This document shows, piece by piece, positions 16,890 through 25,670 of a DNA stretch of 60,103 bases (the stretch's first letter is position 1; each line of letters starts with the position of its first letter). The notes under the pieces are model-generated. The model was not told the origin of the DNA. It made no database searches and was given only the letters and a program-made list of their open reading frames with translations. Position numbers and translations under genes: made by a program. The stretch covers positions 1 to 60,103 of the forward strand of contig JAAYOH010000024.1 of NCBI GenBank assembly GCA_012520375.1, given 5' to 3'. The stretch is from Clostridiales bacterium (GTDB lineage Bacteria; Bacillota; Clostridia; Christensenellales; Aristaeellaceae).

Positions 16890-17873
16890 ATGAAGAAACT
16901 GTTCGTATGTCTGTTGGCCCTGACGCTGGCCCTGGGCTGCTGTTCTGCCTTCGCGGAGGACATCACCATCGCCATCGTCTCCCAGAACCAGGGCAATCCC
17001 GTGTTCTTCGACCTGGAGGTGGGCGCCCGGGAGACCGCCGAGAAGCTGGGTGTGAACTTCAAGTGGTACGCACCCGAGACCCCTGACTCCATCAAGGAAG
17101 CCGAGCTCATCGAGGCCGCCGCCAATGCGGGGGCAGACGGCATCGGCGTCGTGCCCCTGGACGTCACCCTGACCACCACCATGAAGGCCGTGGCGGATCG
17201 CGGCGTCAAGGTCTCCGTGGTCAACAGCGACACCATCGAGTTCGAAGGCATGGCGTTTGCCAACGGCACGCCCCAGTTCGACGGCGGCTACTCCTGCGGC
17301 AAGCTGGCCCTGGAGTTCCTGAACGATCCCGAAAAGACCTACACCATCGCCATGATCGAAGGCCAGCCGGGCACCGAAGCCTTCACCCTGCGCATGGAGG
17401 GCTTCGAGCAATGCCTCATCGACAATGGCGTGAAGTATGAAATCCTGGCCAAACTGCCCTGCGACGACGACTTCAACAAAGCCGTGGAGCAGGTGGAGAC
17501 CTTCACCATCGCCAACCCCGACCTGGATATGTGGTTCTTCTCCGGCGGCTGGCCGTTGATGGTGGAAGTGGATTCCCTGCCCGAGTTTGCCAAGTGGCAC
17601 GCGGTGGACGGCCACTACTGCATCTCCTTCGACGCCTTCCCGCCCATGGAAGCCTTCTTTGATGCGGGCCTGTGCGACGGCTGCTGCGGCCAGTACTACT
17701 ACAAGATGGGCGAGCAGACCGTGACCTACCTGTACAACCTGATCAAGGGCGAAGAGCTTCCGCCCCCCGATCTGGAGCTGGGCGAATCCAAGACTCCCTG
17801 GTACTCCACCGGCACCCTGGCCATCAAGCCCGCCGAATACAAAGAAATCTTCAGCGCCATGACGCCCTGGTAA
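16890..17873 (+). CDS. Ribose-type sugar-binding protein
   Basis: 327 residues, periplasmic-binding-protein type I fold (RbsB-like): DITIAIVSQNQGNPVFF, then ADGIGVVPLDVT and TYTIAMIEGQPGTEA. Signal peptide MKKLFVCLLALTLALGCC with a passable lipobox (LALGC), so this one may be a lipoprotein; AFA|ED is an alternative cleavage site. AAGGAGGG precedes the start. It closes the nagA-importer operon and is followed by a clear terminator. The ligand cannot be read from sequence; pairing with NagA hints at an acetylated amino sugar. Confidence 0.9.
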   Translation: MKKLFVCLLALTLALGCCSAFAEDITIAIVSQNQGNPVFFDLEVGARETAEKLGVNFKWYAPETPDSIKEAELIEAAANAGADGIGVVPLDVTLTTTMKAVADRGVKVSVVNSDTIEFEGMAFANGTPQFDGGYSCGKLALEFLNDPEKTYTIAMIEGQPGTEAFTLRMEGFEQCLIDNGVKYEILAKLPCDDDFNKAVEQVETFTIANPDLDMWFFSGGWPLMVEVDSLPEFAKWHAVDGHYCISFDAFPPMEAFFDAGLCDGCCGQYYYKMGEQTVTYLYNLIKGEELPPPDLELGESKTPWYSTGTLAIKPAEYKEIFSAMTPW

Positions 17874-17895
17874 TCCCCCTGTTTCCCCCCCTCTA

Positions 17896-17926
17896 GGGCT
17901 GCAGCGCAGGCTGCAGCCCCCTTTTT
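17896..17926 (+). terminator. Terminator of the nagA-importer operon
   Basis: Ten-base perfect stem GGGCTGCAGC (17896-17905) / GCTGCAGCCC (17910-17919), GCAG loop, then CC and five T. Confidence 0.9.
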
Positions 17927-17959
17927 GTGCCCTTGAACTCTTAAGTTTTTGGTTTTCAC

Positions 17960-17988
17960 TTGCCAAGCAAGGCAAAAGCAACTATACT
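17960..17988 (+). promoter_or_regulatory. Promoter and possible operator of the XRE-cupin gene
   Basis: TTGCCA (17960-17965), 17-nt spacer, TATACT (17983-17988). The inverted repeat TTGCC-AAGCAA-GGCAA (17960-17975) covers the -35 box and is a plausible autoregulatory operator for the XRE protein encoded next. Confidence 0.65.
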
Positions 17989-18013
17989 GGACCCTATCAG
18001 CATTCAAGGGGAG

Positions 18014-18595
18014 ATGATAGCATTGACCGATCAGGTTAAGCAGGTTGGCAAACGCATACGGGAACTGCGTGAGGTTTACGACAAGACGCCGGAAGCCGTT
18101 GCCAAGGAGACCGGCGTGGAGCTCCACGATTACCTGTCCTACGAAAGGGGCGAGGAGGACATCCCCATCAGTCTGCTCATCAAACTGGCCAAGCTGTACG
18201 ATGTGGATACCACCACCATCCTGACCGGTGAGGCCCCCAGGCTGTCCGTCTGCGCCCTCACCCGGAAAGACATGGGGGTGGAGATCCTCCGGGAGCATCA
18301 CTATATCTACAAAAATCTCGCCTACAACTTCACCGGCCGCAAGATCGAGCCTTTGCTGGTGACCGTGAACCCGGGCGTCAACCCCGAGATGAAGACCGAC
18401 CGCCATCCAGGCCACGAGTTCGACTATGTGCTGGAAGGGGTGCTGCACCTGAAGGTGGGCAGCCATGACATGCTGCTGGAGCCCGGGGACAGCGCCTACT
18501 ACGACTCCATCTATCCCCATGCCATGGAGTCGGGCAGCGACAAGCCCTGCAAGTTCCTGGCCATGGTGATCCCTGTAGGTGCAAACAAGGAGTAA
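18014..18595 (+). CDS. XRE-family regulator with C-terminal cupin sensor
   Basis: About 193 residues. An XRE helix-turn-helix occupies roughly residues 10-65 (VGKRIRELREVYDKTPEAVA, then DYLSYERGEEDIPIS) and a cupin_2 barrel the C-terminal half (HPGHEFDYVLEGVLHLKVG, GDSAYYDSIYPHAME). It probably binds a small molecule in the cupin and controls the adjacent operon. ATG 18014 has its AAGGGG only 2 nt away, so TTG 18023 (9 nt from GGAG) may be the true start. It lies 5 nt before an acyl-CoA synthetase gene, a pairing seen in many Clostridia. Confidence 0.88.
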   Translation: MIALTDQVKQVGKRIRELREVYDKTPEAVAKETGVELHDYLSYERGEEDIPISLLIKLAKLYDVDTTTILTGEAPRLSVCALTRKDMGVEILREHHYIYKNLAYNFTGRKIEPLLVTVNPGVNPEMKTDRHPGHEFDYVLEGVLHLKVGSHDMLLEPGDSAYYDSIYPHAMESGSDKPCKFLAMVIPVGANKE

Positions 18596-18600
18596 GATTT

Positions 18601-20259
18601 ATGCGTCTGATCGAACGCTATACTTATGCGGATTATGCCTCTCTATCGGATTTTCAGGAAAACTATCAGGTAAACGTGCCCAGTTCCTTCAACTTCGCCT
18701 ACGACGTGGTGGACGAGTACGCCCGCTACGCCCCGGGACAGCGGGCCATGATCTGGGTAAACGAAACCGGGGAGAGCCGCATGTTCACCTTCGGCGACAT
18801 GAAGCGCTATTCCGACAAAGCGGCCAACGTGCTGCTGGAGTGGGGCCTGCGCAAGGGGGACCCGGTGCTGCTGCTTTTGAAGCGGCGCTACGAGTACTGG
18901 TTCCTGTCCCTGGCCCTGATGAAACTGGGCTGCATCCAGATTCCCGCCACCGTCCAATTGCAGAGCAAGGACATCGTGTACCGGCTCAACGCCGCCGAGG
19001 CCAAGGCGGTCATTTGCGTGGGGGAGGACGAGGTGGTGAACAACGTGCTGGAAGCCCTGCCCAAGTGCCCCACGGTGCGCATCGCCGCCAGGCTGGGGGG
19101 CGCTTCCCCCGGCATGACCGACTTCTCCGCCTGCCTGGAAGGGGCCTCCGACGTGTTCCTGCCGGTGCAGGGCCGGCCAGCCAACGGAGACATCATGCTG
19201 ATGTACTTCACTTCCGGCACCACCGGGATGCCCAAGATGGCGGCCCATAACTTCACCTATCCCCTGGGGCACCTGATCACCGGCCGCTTCTGGCACAACC
19301 TGAACGAGCGCTCCATCCACCTTACCTGCGCGGACACGGGCTGGGCCAAATGCGGCTGGGGCAAGATCTACGGACAGTGGCTGGCGGGAGCGACCATCTT
19401 CGTGTACGACTTCGACCGTTTCAACGCCCGGGAGATGCTGGAGATCCTGGAAAAGTACCGCATCAGCTCTTTCTGTGCGCCCCCCACCATCTACCGCTTC
19501 CTCGTTAAAGAGGATCTGAAAGCCTATGATTTAAAAGCCCTGAAGTGGGGCACCGTGGCGGGGGAGCCGTTAAACCCCGAGGTTTTCCACCAGTTCCTGA
19601 AGGCCACCGGCGTGGAGCTGAGGGAAGGCTTTGGCCAGAGCGAGACCACCCCCCTGCTGCTGACCAGCAGTTTCCTGCGGGCAAAGCCCGGCTCCGTGGG
19701 CGTCCCCTCCCCCCACTACCACATCCGGCTTTTGAACTACGAGGGAGAAGAGGTGGAGGTGGGAGAAGAGGGAGAGATCTGTGTGGACCTGTCCGAAGGC
19801 TATCCCACCGGGCTGTTCATGGGCTATTACAAGGACGAGGAAGCCACAGCCGCCGCCTTCGCCGGGGGCGTGTACCACACCGGGGACATGGCCTGGCGGG
19901 ATGAGGACGGCTACTACTGGTTCATCGGCCGGGCAGACGACGTGATCAAGTCCAGCGGCTACCGCATCGGCCCCTTCGAGGTGGAGAGCGCCCTGGTATC
20001 CCACCCGGCCGTGGTGGAGTGCGCCGTCACCGGCGTGCCCGACCCGGACCGGGGCCAGGCCGTCAAGGCCACCGTGGTGCTGTCCAAGGGCTTTGCGCCT
20101 TCCGACGCCCTGAAAAAAGAGCTGCAGCAGCACGTGAAGCGGGTGACCGCCCCCTACAAATACCCCCGAATCGTGGAATTCGTGGAGGAACTGCCCAAGA
20201 CGGTGTCTGGCAAAATCCAGCGCAAGTTCATCCGGCAGCAGGACGGCGCCAATGCATAA
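18601..20259 (+). CDS. AMP-forming acyl-CoA synthetase
   Basis: 552 residues, ANL superfamily, medium-chain/acetyl-type acyl-CoA ligase. It activates a carboxylic acid with ATP and joins it to CoA. Motifs: P-loop YFTSGTTGMPKM, GFGQSETT, hinge HTGDMAWRDEDGYYWFIGR, and the C-terminal catalytic lysine in KTVSGKIQRK. AAGGAG lies before the start. The gene sits between the XRE-cupin regulator and a MATE exporter, overlapping the latter by 8 nt, so regulator, ligase and exporter are likely one operon. Which acid is activated is not visible. Confidence 0.92.
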   Translation: MRLIERYTYADYASLSDFQENYQVNVPSSFNFAYDVVDEYARYAPGQRAMIWVNETGESRMFTFGDMKRYSDKAANVLLEWGLRKGDPVLLLLKRRYEYWFLSLALMKLGCIQIPATVQLQSKDIVYRLNAAEAKAVICVGEDEVVNNVLEALPKCPTVRIAARLGGASPGMTDFSACLEGASDVFLPVQGRPANGDIMLMYFTSGTTGMPKMAAHNFTYPLGHLITGRFWHNLNERSIHLTCADTGWAKCGWGKIYGQWLAGATIFVYDFDRFNAREMLEILEKYRISSFCAPPTIYRFLVKEDLKAYDLKALKWGTVAGEPLNPEVFHQFLKATGVELREGFGQSETTPLLLTSSFLRAKPGSVGVPSPHYHIRLLNYEGEEVEVGEEGEICVDLSEGYPTGLFMGYYKDEEATAAAFAGGVYHTGDMAWRDEDGYYWFIGRADDVIKSSGYRIGPFEVESALVSHPAVVECAVTGVPDPDRGQAVKATVVLSKGFAPSDALKKELQQHVKRVTAPYKYPRIVEFVEELPKTVSGKIQRKFIRQQDGANA

Positions 20260-21694
20260 TACCGGCACCGCCAGAGAGGACGCCCAAGCGCATACGTCCA
20301 GGATCCGGGCGCTGTTCGTGCCCCGGGACATGAGCCAGGGCCCCCCCTGGAAGCGCATCGCCGAATTCGCCTTTCCCATGCTGCTGGGCAATTTTGCCCA
20401 GCAGCTGTATAACACCGTGGACGCGGTGGTGGTGGGGAACAGCCGTTGGGGTTATAACGCCCTGGCCGCCGTGGGCAACGCCATGCCGGTGCTCAACCTG
20501 CTGCTGGCCCTGTTCGTGGGCATCGCCACCGGAGCGGGCGTCCTGGTCTCCCAGCACTTCGGCGCCAGGGACCGGGAAGCCCTGAGCAAATCCATCGGCA
20601 ACTGCCTCACGGTGACCGCCATCGCAAGCCTTCTGATCATGCTGGCAGGGCCCCTGCTCACGGGTCCCCTGCTAAAGGCCGTGGGCACCCTCCCCGCCAT
20701 GTACGAGGGCTGCAAGCGCTACCTGGACATCTTCTTCTACGGGATCGCCGGCTTCTTTTTCTACAACATCCTGGCCGGGGTGCTGCGGGGCCTGGGGGAC
20801 TCCTTCTCCGCCCTGCTCTTCCTGCTGATCGCCTCGCTGCTGAACATCGCACTGGACCTGGCCCTGGTAGACAGCATGGGGGTAGCCGGCGTGGCCCTGG
20901 CCACCGTCATCGCCCAGTTCATCTCCGCCATCCTGTGCCTGCTGAAGCTGCTGCGGCTGAAGGATGTCTTTGCCCTGAAAAAGAGCGATTTCCGGCCGGA
21001 CAGGGCCTGCCTGGGCCGCATCATGCAGCTGGGCGTGCCCTCGGGGGTAAACCAAGCCCTGATCTCCTGCGCGATGATGATGGTGCAGCGGCTGATCAAC
21101 GGCTTTGGCAGCGAAATGTTTGTAGCCTGCAACGTCATGGTGATGCGGGTGGACGGCTACGCCATGTTGCCCAACTTCTCCTTCGGCCAGGCCATGGGCA
21201 CCTATGCGGGGCAGAACATCGGCGCCCGCCGGCTGGACCGGCTGAGCGTCGGCGCCAAACAAGGCCTGCTGCTCTCCCTGGGCACCTCCCTGGTGCTCAC
21301 CCCCCTGGTGCTCCTGTGCGGGCCCATGCTGATGCGCCTGTTCACCCCCGAGCAGGTCCTGATCAATATGTCCATGGAAATGCTGTACATCCTGGCTGCG
21401 GGGTACGTGGCCATGGCCGTGACGCAGGTGCTCCAGGGCGTCATGCGGGGCGCCGGGGACACCATGACCCCCATGTGGATCACCCTGGGCGCCAACATCG
21501 CCCTGCGCATCCCCCTGGCCTACGGGCTGGTGGCCCTGGCCGCCCGCATGGGCGCGAGCCAATCGACCCAGCAGAAGATGGTGTTCCTGTCCCTGTTGAT
21601 CTGCTGGATCTGCGGCACCATCGTCACCACCATCCTGTACAAAAAGGGCGGCTGGAAAAAGCGCCAGGTCCATGCGATCGAGCAGGTTCCCTGA
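20252..21694 (+). CDS. MATE family efflux transporter
   Basis: 480 residues with twelve predicted membrane segments in two related halves, typical of NorM/DinF-like multidrug and toxic compound exporters driven by Na+ or H+. The N-terminal core reads FAFPMLLGNFAQQLYNTVDA; the matching element in the second half is LGVPSGVNQALISCAMMM. ATG 20252 overlaps the synthetase stop; a later ATG at 20330 (MSQGPPWK) resembles many family N-termini and may be used instead. A terminator follows. Confidence 0.9.
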   Translation: MHNTGTAREDAQAHTSRIRALFVPRDMSQGPPWKRIAEFAFPMLLGNFAQQLYNTVDAVVVGNSRWGYNALAAVGNAMPVLNLLLALFVGIATGAGVLVSQHFGARDREALSKSIGNCLTVTAIASLLIMLAGPLLTGPLLKAVGTLPAMYEGCKRYLDIFFYGIAGFFFYNILAGVLRGLGDSFSALLFLLIASLLNIALDLALVDSMGVAGVALATVIAQFISAILCLLKLLRLKDVFALKKSDFRPDRACLGRIMQLGVPSGVNQALISCAMMMVQRLINGFGSEMFVACNVMVMRVDGYAMLPNFSFGQAMGTYAGQNIGARRLDRLSVGAKQGLLLSLGTSLVLTPLVLLCGPMLMRLFTPEQVLINMSMEMLYILAAGYVAMAVTQVLQGVMRGAGDTMTPMWITLGANIALRIPLAYGLVALAARMGASQSTQQKMVFLSLLICWICGTIVTTILYKKGGWKKRQVHAIEQVP

Positions 21695-21740
21695 CGCCAG
21701 GCGCCCATCGGACACCAGGCGTCGGATGGCCAAAGAGCGA

Positions 21741-21777
21741 GAGCCGCTGCAGAGAAAATGCTGCAGCAGCTCTTTTT
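21741..21777 (+). terminator. Terminator after the MATE gene
   Basis: Twelve-base stem with one mismatch (GAGCCGCTGCAG at 21741-21752, CTGCAGCAGCTC at 21761-21772), eight-base loop, then five T. The remaining gap up to 21870 shows no gene. Confidence 0.85.
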
Positions 21778-21870
21778 GTCGAACGGGAACGAGAGCAAGG
21801 GGCAGGGGAGTGGTTGAGCAGACAAAGTGCGTTCACCGATCTTGTTGCTTTACTGTTGATCAATGCTCCT

Positions 21871-23409
21871 TTAATCTTCCAGCACAAAAGCCGCCGTGCC
21901 TCCGTCCACATGGCACCGGTCCCCTTCCATGTCCACCTTTCCGCCGATGGCGTAGAGCAGTTTCCCCCGGAACCCGGCTGCGGAGTACGGCTCCTGCCCG
22001 GGGTTGATGAGCACCAAAATGCGCTGACCCGCCCCGCTGCGCCGGTACACCAGGGGACAATCGGTTTGGAGGAACTCGATCTCCCCACGACTCTGCAGGG
22101 CCCCGTTGGCCTTTCTCAGCCGGATCAGGGCCTGCACCGTCCGCCACAGGGAAGTTGCCTCCCCCTGCTGTGCCGCCACCGTGGGGCGCATCGGGTCGGG
22201 ATCGATGGGGATATACAGTTTGTCCGGGTTTGCGGCGCTGAAGCCGGCGTTGGGCGTTCCGTCCCACTGCATGGGGGAGCGGGAACCGGTCCGGTGATAG
22301 CCCCCCTCCACGGACACCAGGCCCTCCAGATAGCGCATGCCGATCTCGTCCCCGTAGTACAGGAAGGGCACGCCGGGCATGGACAGGAGAAAGGCGAAGG
22401 CCAGCTTCATCTCTTCCGGGGACAGGGTCCGGGCCAGCCGCTCCATGTCGTGGTTGCCCGAGGGGATACAAATGAAACCCTGGTCTTTGGTAGCTTCCAG
22501 GCTGTCCCTGTAGTACCGGATAAAGGCGTCCAGGGACCCGCCGCCGCGAGCGGAAAACCAGGGCGCCTGGCAGCGGAACAGGTCGTTGTAGTGGGAGGCG
22601 CCGAAGTGGAGCAGGAAATCTATGTGGAAGCCCCCGGCAATGGCCTCCCGGGGGTTTCCCCATTCGGAGACCAGGACAGCCTGGGGATAGTATTCGTCCA
22701 GTTCGGCCCGCACTTCCCGCCACAACGCCATGACGGCCCTGTGCCCCTCGTCGTTTTTCACCAGGGAAAAGGCCATGTCCACCCGGAACCCGTCACAGCC
22801 CATGTCCAGCCAGAAGCGCATCACGTCCTTCATGGCCCGGAGGGTAGCCCTGGGCCCCGGAGCATCCACGGGCTGCTGCCAGCTCTTTTCACAGCGGGCA
22901 AAGCCGTAGTTCAGGGCAGGTTGGCTGGAAAAAAAATTCACGGCACAGGAACCGTCCCGGTCCGACAGCCCCCGAAGGGATCCCATGCCCTGGGGCTCCT
23001 CCCACACGCTGTCGGTCCACACGTACCGGTCCGTATAGGGGTTTGCCTCCGGCTTCAGGGATTCCCTGAACCAGGGATGCTCCCAGGAGGTATGGCCGGG
23101 CACCAGGTCCAGCAGTACGCGCATCCCCCGCCCGTGGGCCTCCCGGAACAGGGTCTTCAGGTCCTCGTTGGTGCCGTAGCGGGGCGCCACGCTGTAGTAG
23201 TCGGACACGTCATACCCCGCGTCCCCGAAAGGGGACGCAAAGCAGGGATTCAGCCAGAGGGCATTACAGCCCAGCTCCCGAATATAATCCAGCTTTTGGG
23301 TAATGCCCGGGATGTCCCCGATCCCGTCCCCGTTGGTGTCATGAAAGGACTGGGGATAGATCTCGTAAAACACCGCCGTATCCAGCCACCGGGGATATCT
23401 TCTGCCCAT
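21871..23409 (-). CDS. GH13 family glycoside hydrolase (alpha-glucosidase/amylase type)
   Basis: 512 residues: catalytic (beta/alpha)8 barrel, domain B and a C-terminal beta domain. The start MGRRYPRWLDTAVFYEIYPQ is a classic GH13 opening. Catalytic residues are present: nucleophile Asp in GCDGFRVDMA, acid/base Glu in VLVSEWGNP, stabiliser Asp in PSGNHDMERL. Conserved region I reads DLVPGHTS, with Gly where most members have Asn. No signal peptide, so it acts inside the cell, probably on imported oligosaccharide. GGAGGAG precedes the start. It is 27 nt downstream of a small membrane-protein gene and convergent to the MATE gene. Confidence 0.9.
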   Translation of the reverse strand: MGRRYPRWLDTAVFYEIYPQSFHDTNGDGIGDIPGITQKLDYIRELGCNALWLNPCFASPFGDAGYDVSDYYSVAPRYGTNEDLKTLFREAHGRGMRVLLDLVPGHTSWEHPWFRESLKPEANPYTDRYVWTDSVWEEPQGMGSLRGLSDRDGSCAVNFFSSQPALNYGFARCEKSWQQPVDAPGPRATLRAMKDVMRFWLDMGCDGFRVDMAFSLVKNDEGHRAVMALWREVRAELDEYYPQAVLVSEWGNPREAIAGGFHIDFLLHFGASHYNDLFRCQAPWFSARGGGSLDAFIRYYRDSLEATKDQGFICIPSGNHDMERLARTLSPEEMKLAFAFLLSMPGVPFLYYGDEIGMRYLEGLVSVEGGYHRTGSRSPMQWDGTPNAGFSAANPDKLYIPIDPDPMRPTVAAQQGEATSLWRTVQALIRLRKANGALQSRGEIEFLQTDCPLVYRRSGAGQRILVLINPGQEPYSAAGFRGKLLYAIGGKVDMEGDRCHVDGGTAAFVLED

Positions 23410-23436
23410 GGAGACTCCTCCTTTTCCCGATAACGC

Positions 23437-24003
23437 TTATGCCGATTTCTTCCCTGTGGGCTCCAGCCCGGTCGCTTGCCTGATCATGTCGACCATTTGC
23501 TCCACCTGGGCCTTCTTGAAAATGGCAGCGTTCAGGTGATACCGCTTGCCGTCATTCGTCACGAAGGCCATCTCGTGGACCGGAAACAATTTGCTGTCCG
23601 GTTTGCCATTGGTCTGGTCCAGCTTGCTGCAGCCCAGGTCCTCCACATAACCGTACTGGGTAAGATCCGCCAGTTTAAAGCGCTTGTCCACCAGCCGCAT
23701 GTCCAGTTCCCCGGTTCGAAACAGGATGGAGGCCCGTTTGGCGTCTTTGGGAGGCCTGATGGTGAACGGGCACACGATGTGCATGGTCTTGTCGTCGATC
23801 TCAACCCGCACCTTCAGATAGGTGAGGGCGTACACGATGGCAAAGGCAGCGATGAGATAGGTAAACAGGGAAAAACTCTGGAGGTAGGTATCGGTCTTGC
23901 CCATCATTTGCCTGATTATGGTGTACAGGGCATCCCCCAGGGAGAGAGCCACCAAGCCGTACAGCAAGTAATAGCCCGCACAGCGGGGGCGAAAGCGTTT
24001 CAT
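23437..24003 (-). CDS. Hypothetical membrane protein with two N-terminal helices
   Basis: 188 residues from ATG 24003; a TTG three codons upstream is too close to GGAGGG. I do not recognise the family. Two hydrophobic segments (about residues 9-30 and 42-62) form a hairpin in the membrane, and the remaining 120 residues are soluble, beta-rich with a final amphipathic helix (AAIFKKAQVEQMVDMIRQAT), resembling the general layout of PH-like membrane proteins. It has its own promoter, and the GH13 gene follows closely and may be cotranscribed. Confidence 0.75.
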   Translation of the reverse strand: MKRFRPRCAGYYLLYGLVALSLGDALYTIIRQMMGKTDTYLQSFSLFTYLIAAFAIVYALTYLKVRVEIDDKTMHIVCPFTIRPPKDAKRASILFRTGELDMRLVDKRFKLADLTQYGYVEDLGCSKLDQTNGKPDSKLFPVHEMAFVTNDGKRYHLNAAIFKKAQVEQMVDMIRQATGLEPTGKKSA

Positions 24004-24032
24004 ATGTATCAATTCCCTCCGTTTTTTTGTGG

Positions 24033-24061
24033 ATTATACCACATCCTCATCCGTCATACAA
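24033..24061 (-). promoter_or_regulatory. Candidate promoter for the membrane protein and GH13 genes
   Basis: Minus strand TTGTAT (24056-24061), 17-nt spacer, TATAAT (24033-24038) with extended -10 TGG. The -35 abuts the ribosomal operon terminator. Confidence 0.7.
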
Positions 24062-24063
24062 GC

Positions 24064-24090
24064 AAAAACCCCTCCCGTCTCGGGGAGGGG
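24064..24090 (-). terminator. Terminator of the ribosomal protein operon
   Basis: Minus strand stem CCCCTCCC (24083-24090) with GGGAGGGG (24069-24076), six-base loop, then five T (24064-24068), 14 nt after the rplQ stop. Confidence 0.92.
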
Positions 24091-24103
24091 CAGGAAGCTA
24101 TGA

Positions 24104-24613
24104 TCAGACCAGCTCCAGGATCACCATCTCGGCGCCGTCGCCGCGGCGGGGACCCTTCTTGATGATGCGGGTGTAGCCGCCGCCGATGCCCTTTTCGGCT
24201 GCGCGGGCCTTGTACTTGGGGCCGATTTCCCGCATCAGCTTTTCCACCACGGGGTGCTTGACCTCGCGGGTGCGGGCCTTGTACTCTTTGCGGGTCTCGT
24301 CGGCTTCCCGGGTCACGGGGATTTCGTACAGATAGGCCATCATGCGGCGGCGGGCGGCGAGCTTGGAGGGCGCGTCGTTCACCAGGTTGAGCACAACGGT
24401 CTGTCCCTTTTCGTTGTTGGTATTCTTGGTCACTTCGACGGTATTGTCGCACTCCCGGGCGGCCAGGGTGATCAGCTTCTCAGCCATAGAGCTGACTTCC
24501 TTGGCGCGGGCCAGGGTGGTTTCTATTTTGCCGTGCCAGATCAGGTTGGTCACCTGATTGCGCAGAAGCGCTTTCCGCTGGTCGGTCGGCCTTCCCAATT
24601 TGCGATTGGCCAT
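24104..24613 (-). CDS. rplQ: 50S ribosomal protein L17 (long form)
   Basis: 169 residues, against about 115-130 in most bacteria. The N-terminal part is standard ([20 protein letters not shown], then [15 protein letters not shown]). The extra length is a charged Lys/Arg/Glu-rich insertion at about residues 95-140, placed before the usual C-terminal ending [21 protein letters not shown]17 sits near the peptide exit tunnel. It is the last gene of the alpha operon, 23 nt after rpoA. The insertion is in frame and retains the downstream ending, so it is not a frameshift. Confidence 0.95.
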   Translation of the reverse strand: MANRKLGRPTDQRKALLRNQVTNLIWHGKIETTLARAKEVSSMAEKLITLAARECDNTVEVTKNTNNEKGQTVVLNLVNDAPSKLAARRRMMAYLYEIPVTREADETRKEYKARTREVKHPVVEKLMREIGPKYKARAAEKGIGGGYTRIIKKGPRRGDGAEMVILELV

Positions 24614-24636
24614 GGTGGTATGTCCTCCTTATTCCA

Positions 24637-25605
24637 CTACTCTTCGCTGCTCCTGAGCGCCAGTCCCAGGCTCACGAGCTTCTGTTCCACTTCCTCCAGC
24701 GACTTCTTGCCGAGGTTGCGGACCTTCATCATCTCCTCCTGGTTGCGCTGCACCAGTTCGCCTACCGTGTTGATGCCGGCGCGCTTGAGGCAGTTGAAGG
24801 CACGAACCGAGAAATCCAGCTCTTCAATGGTCATTTCCAGCACTTTTTCCTTGCTGTTGTCTTCCGGTTCGTTGAAGTCGACGTTCACTACATTGACCGT
24901 CAGGTCGATGAACAGGCGCATGTTGTTGGTGATGATCTGCGCCGCAGAGGCCAGGGCCTCCTTGGGCAGGATGCTGCCGTTTGTCCACACTTCGATGGTC
25001 AGCTTGTCGTAGTCGGTGATCTGACCGCGGCGGGTATCCTCTACGGAATAGCTCACCTTGCGGATGGGCGTGTAGATGGAGTCGATGGGGATGACCCCAA
25101 TGGGTACTCCAATGCCCTTGCTGCGTTCCGCCGCCAGCTGCTTGTTGCGCTCTGCGGAGATGTAGCCCCGGCCCTTGTCCAGGGTGATTTGCATCTGCAG
25201 GTGCGCGCCTTCCGCCAGGGAGGCGATGTGCAGGTCGGGGTTGACGATCTCCACCTCTTCATCCGCAATGATGTCGCCCGCCGTCACCTCGCAGGGACCG
25301 TGAGCGTCCACCGTCACGATCTTCTGCTGCTCAGAATAGAGTTTGGCCGACAGGTTCTTCAGATTCAGGATAATCTCGGTTACGTCCTCTTTCACACCGG
25401 GGATGGTGGAAAACTCGTGCAGCACGCCTTCGATTCGTACGCTGGTGACCGCCACGCCGGGCAATGAGTTCAGAAGTACCCTGCGCAGGGAATTCCCAAG
25501 GGTCTGGCCAAAGCCGCGTTCCAATGGTTCCACCACGAATTTTCCGTAACGGTTGTCATCGCCGGTCTCCACTCGCTCGATTCTGGGTTTTTCAATCTCG
25601 ATCAT
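24637..25605 (-). CDS. rpoA: DNA-directed RNA polymerase subunit alpha
   Basis: 322 residues, normal for Bacillota. The N-terminal assembly domain is recognisable by [20 protein letters not shown] and the C-terminal DNA/activator-binding domain by [19 protein letters not shown] and [12 protein letters not shown]. It dimerises to nucleate core RNA polymerase. It follows rpsD after a 65-nt gap, the longest spacing inside this operon apart from infA-map neighbours, which may hold extra control signals, though I see none clearly. Confidence 0.98.
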   Translation of the reverse strand: MIEIEKPRIERVETGDDNRYGKFVVEPLERGFGQTLGNSLRRVLLNSLPGVAVTSVRIEGVLHEFSTIPGVKEDVTEIILNLKNLSAKLYSEQQKIVTVDAHGPCEVTAGDIIADEEVEIVNPDLHIASLAEGAHLQMQITLDKGRGYISAERNKQLAAERSKGIGVPIGVIPIDSIYTPIRKVSYSVEDTRRGQITDYDKLTIEVWTNGSILPKEALASAAQIITNNMRLFIDLTVNVVNVDFNEPEDNSKEKVLEMTIEELDFSVRAFNCLKRAGINTVGELVQRNQEEMMKVRNLGKKSLEEVEQKLVSLGLALRSSEE

Positions 25606-25670
25606 TTCTCTATCCCTCCTCTTTCGCGCGGAGTTCCTCGTACATTCCTTCTGCTCATGGAATGGCCCAC

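Noticed and set aside
15639-17981. A 780-residue open frame on the minus strand over the ribose-type importer genes
   Set aside because: It spans parts of three well-supported plus-strand genes and shows no recognisable domain or ribosome binding site.
20935-23433. An 832-residue open frame on the plus strand
   Set aside because: It crosses a strong terminator and covers the end of the MATE gene in another frame and the whole GH13 gene in antisense; low-complexity composition.
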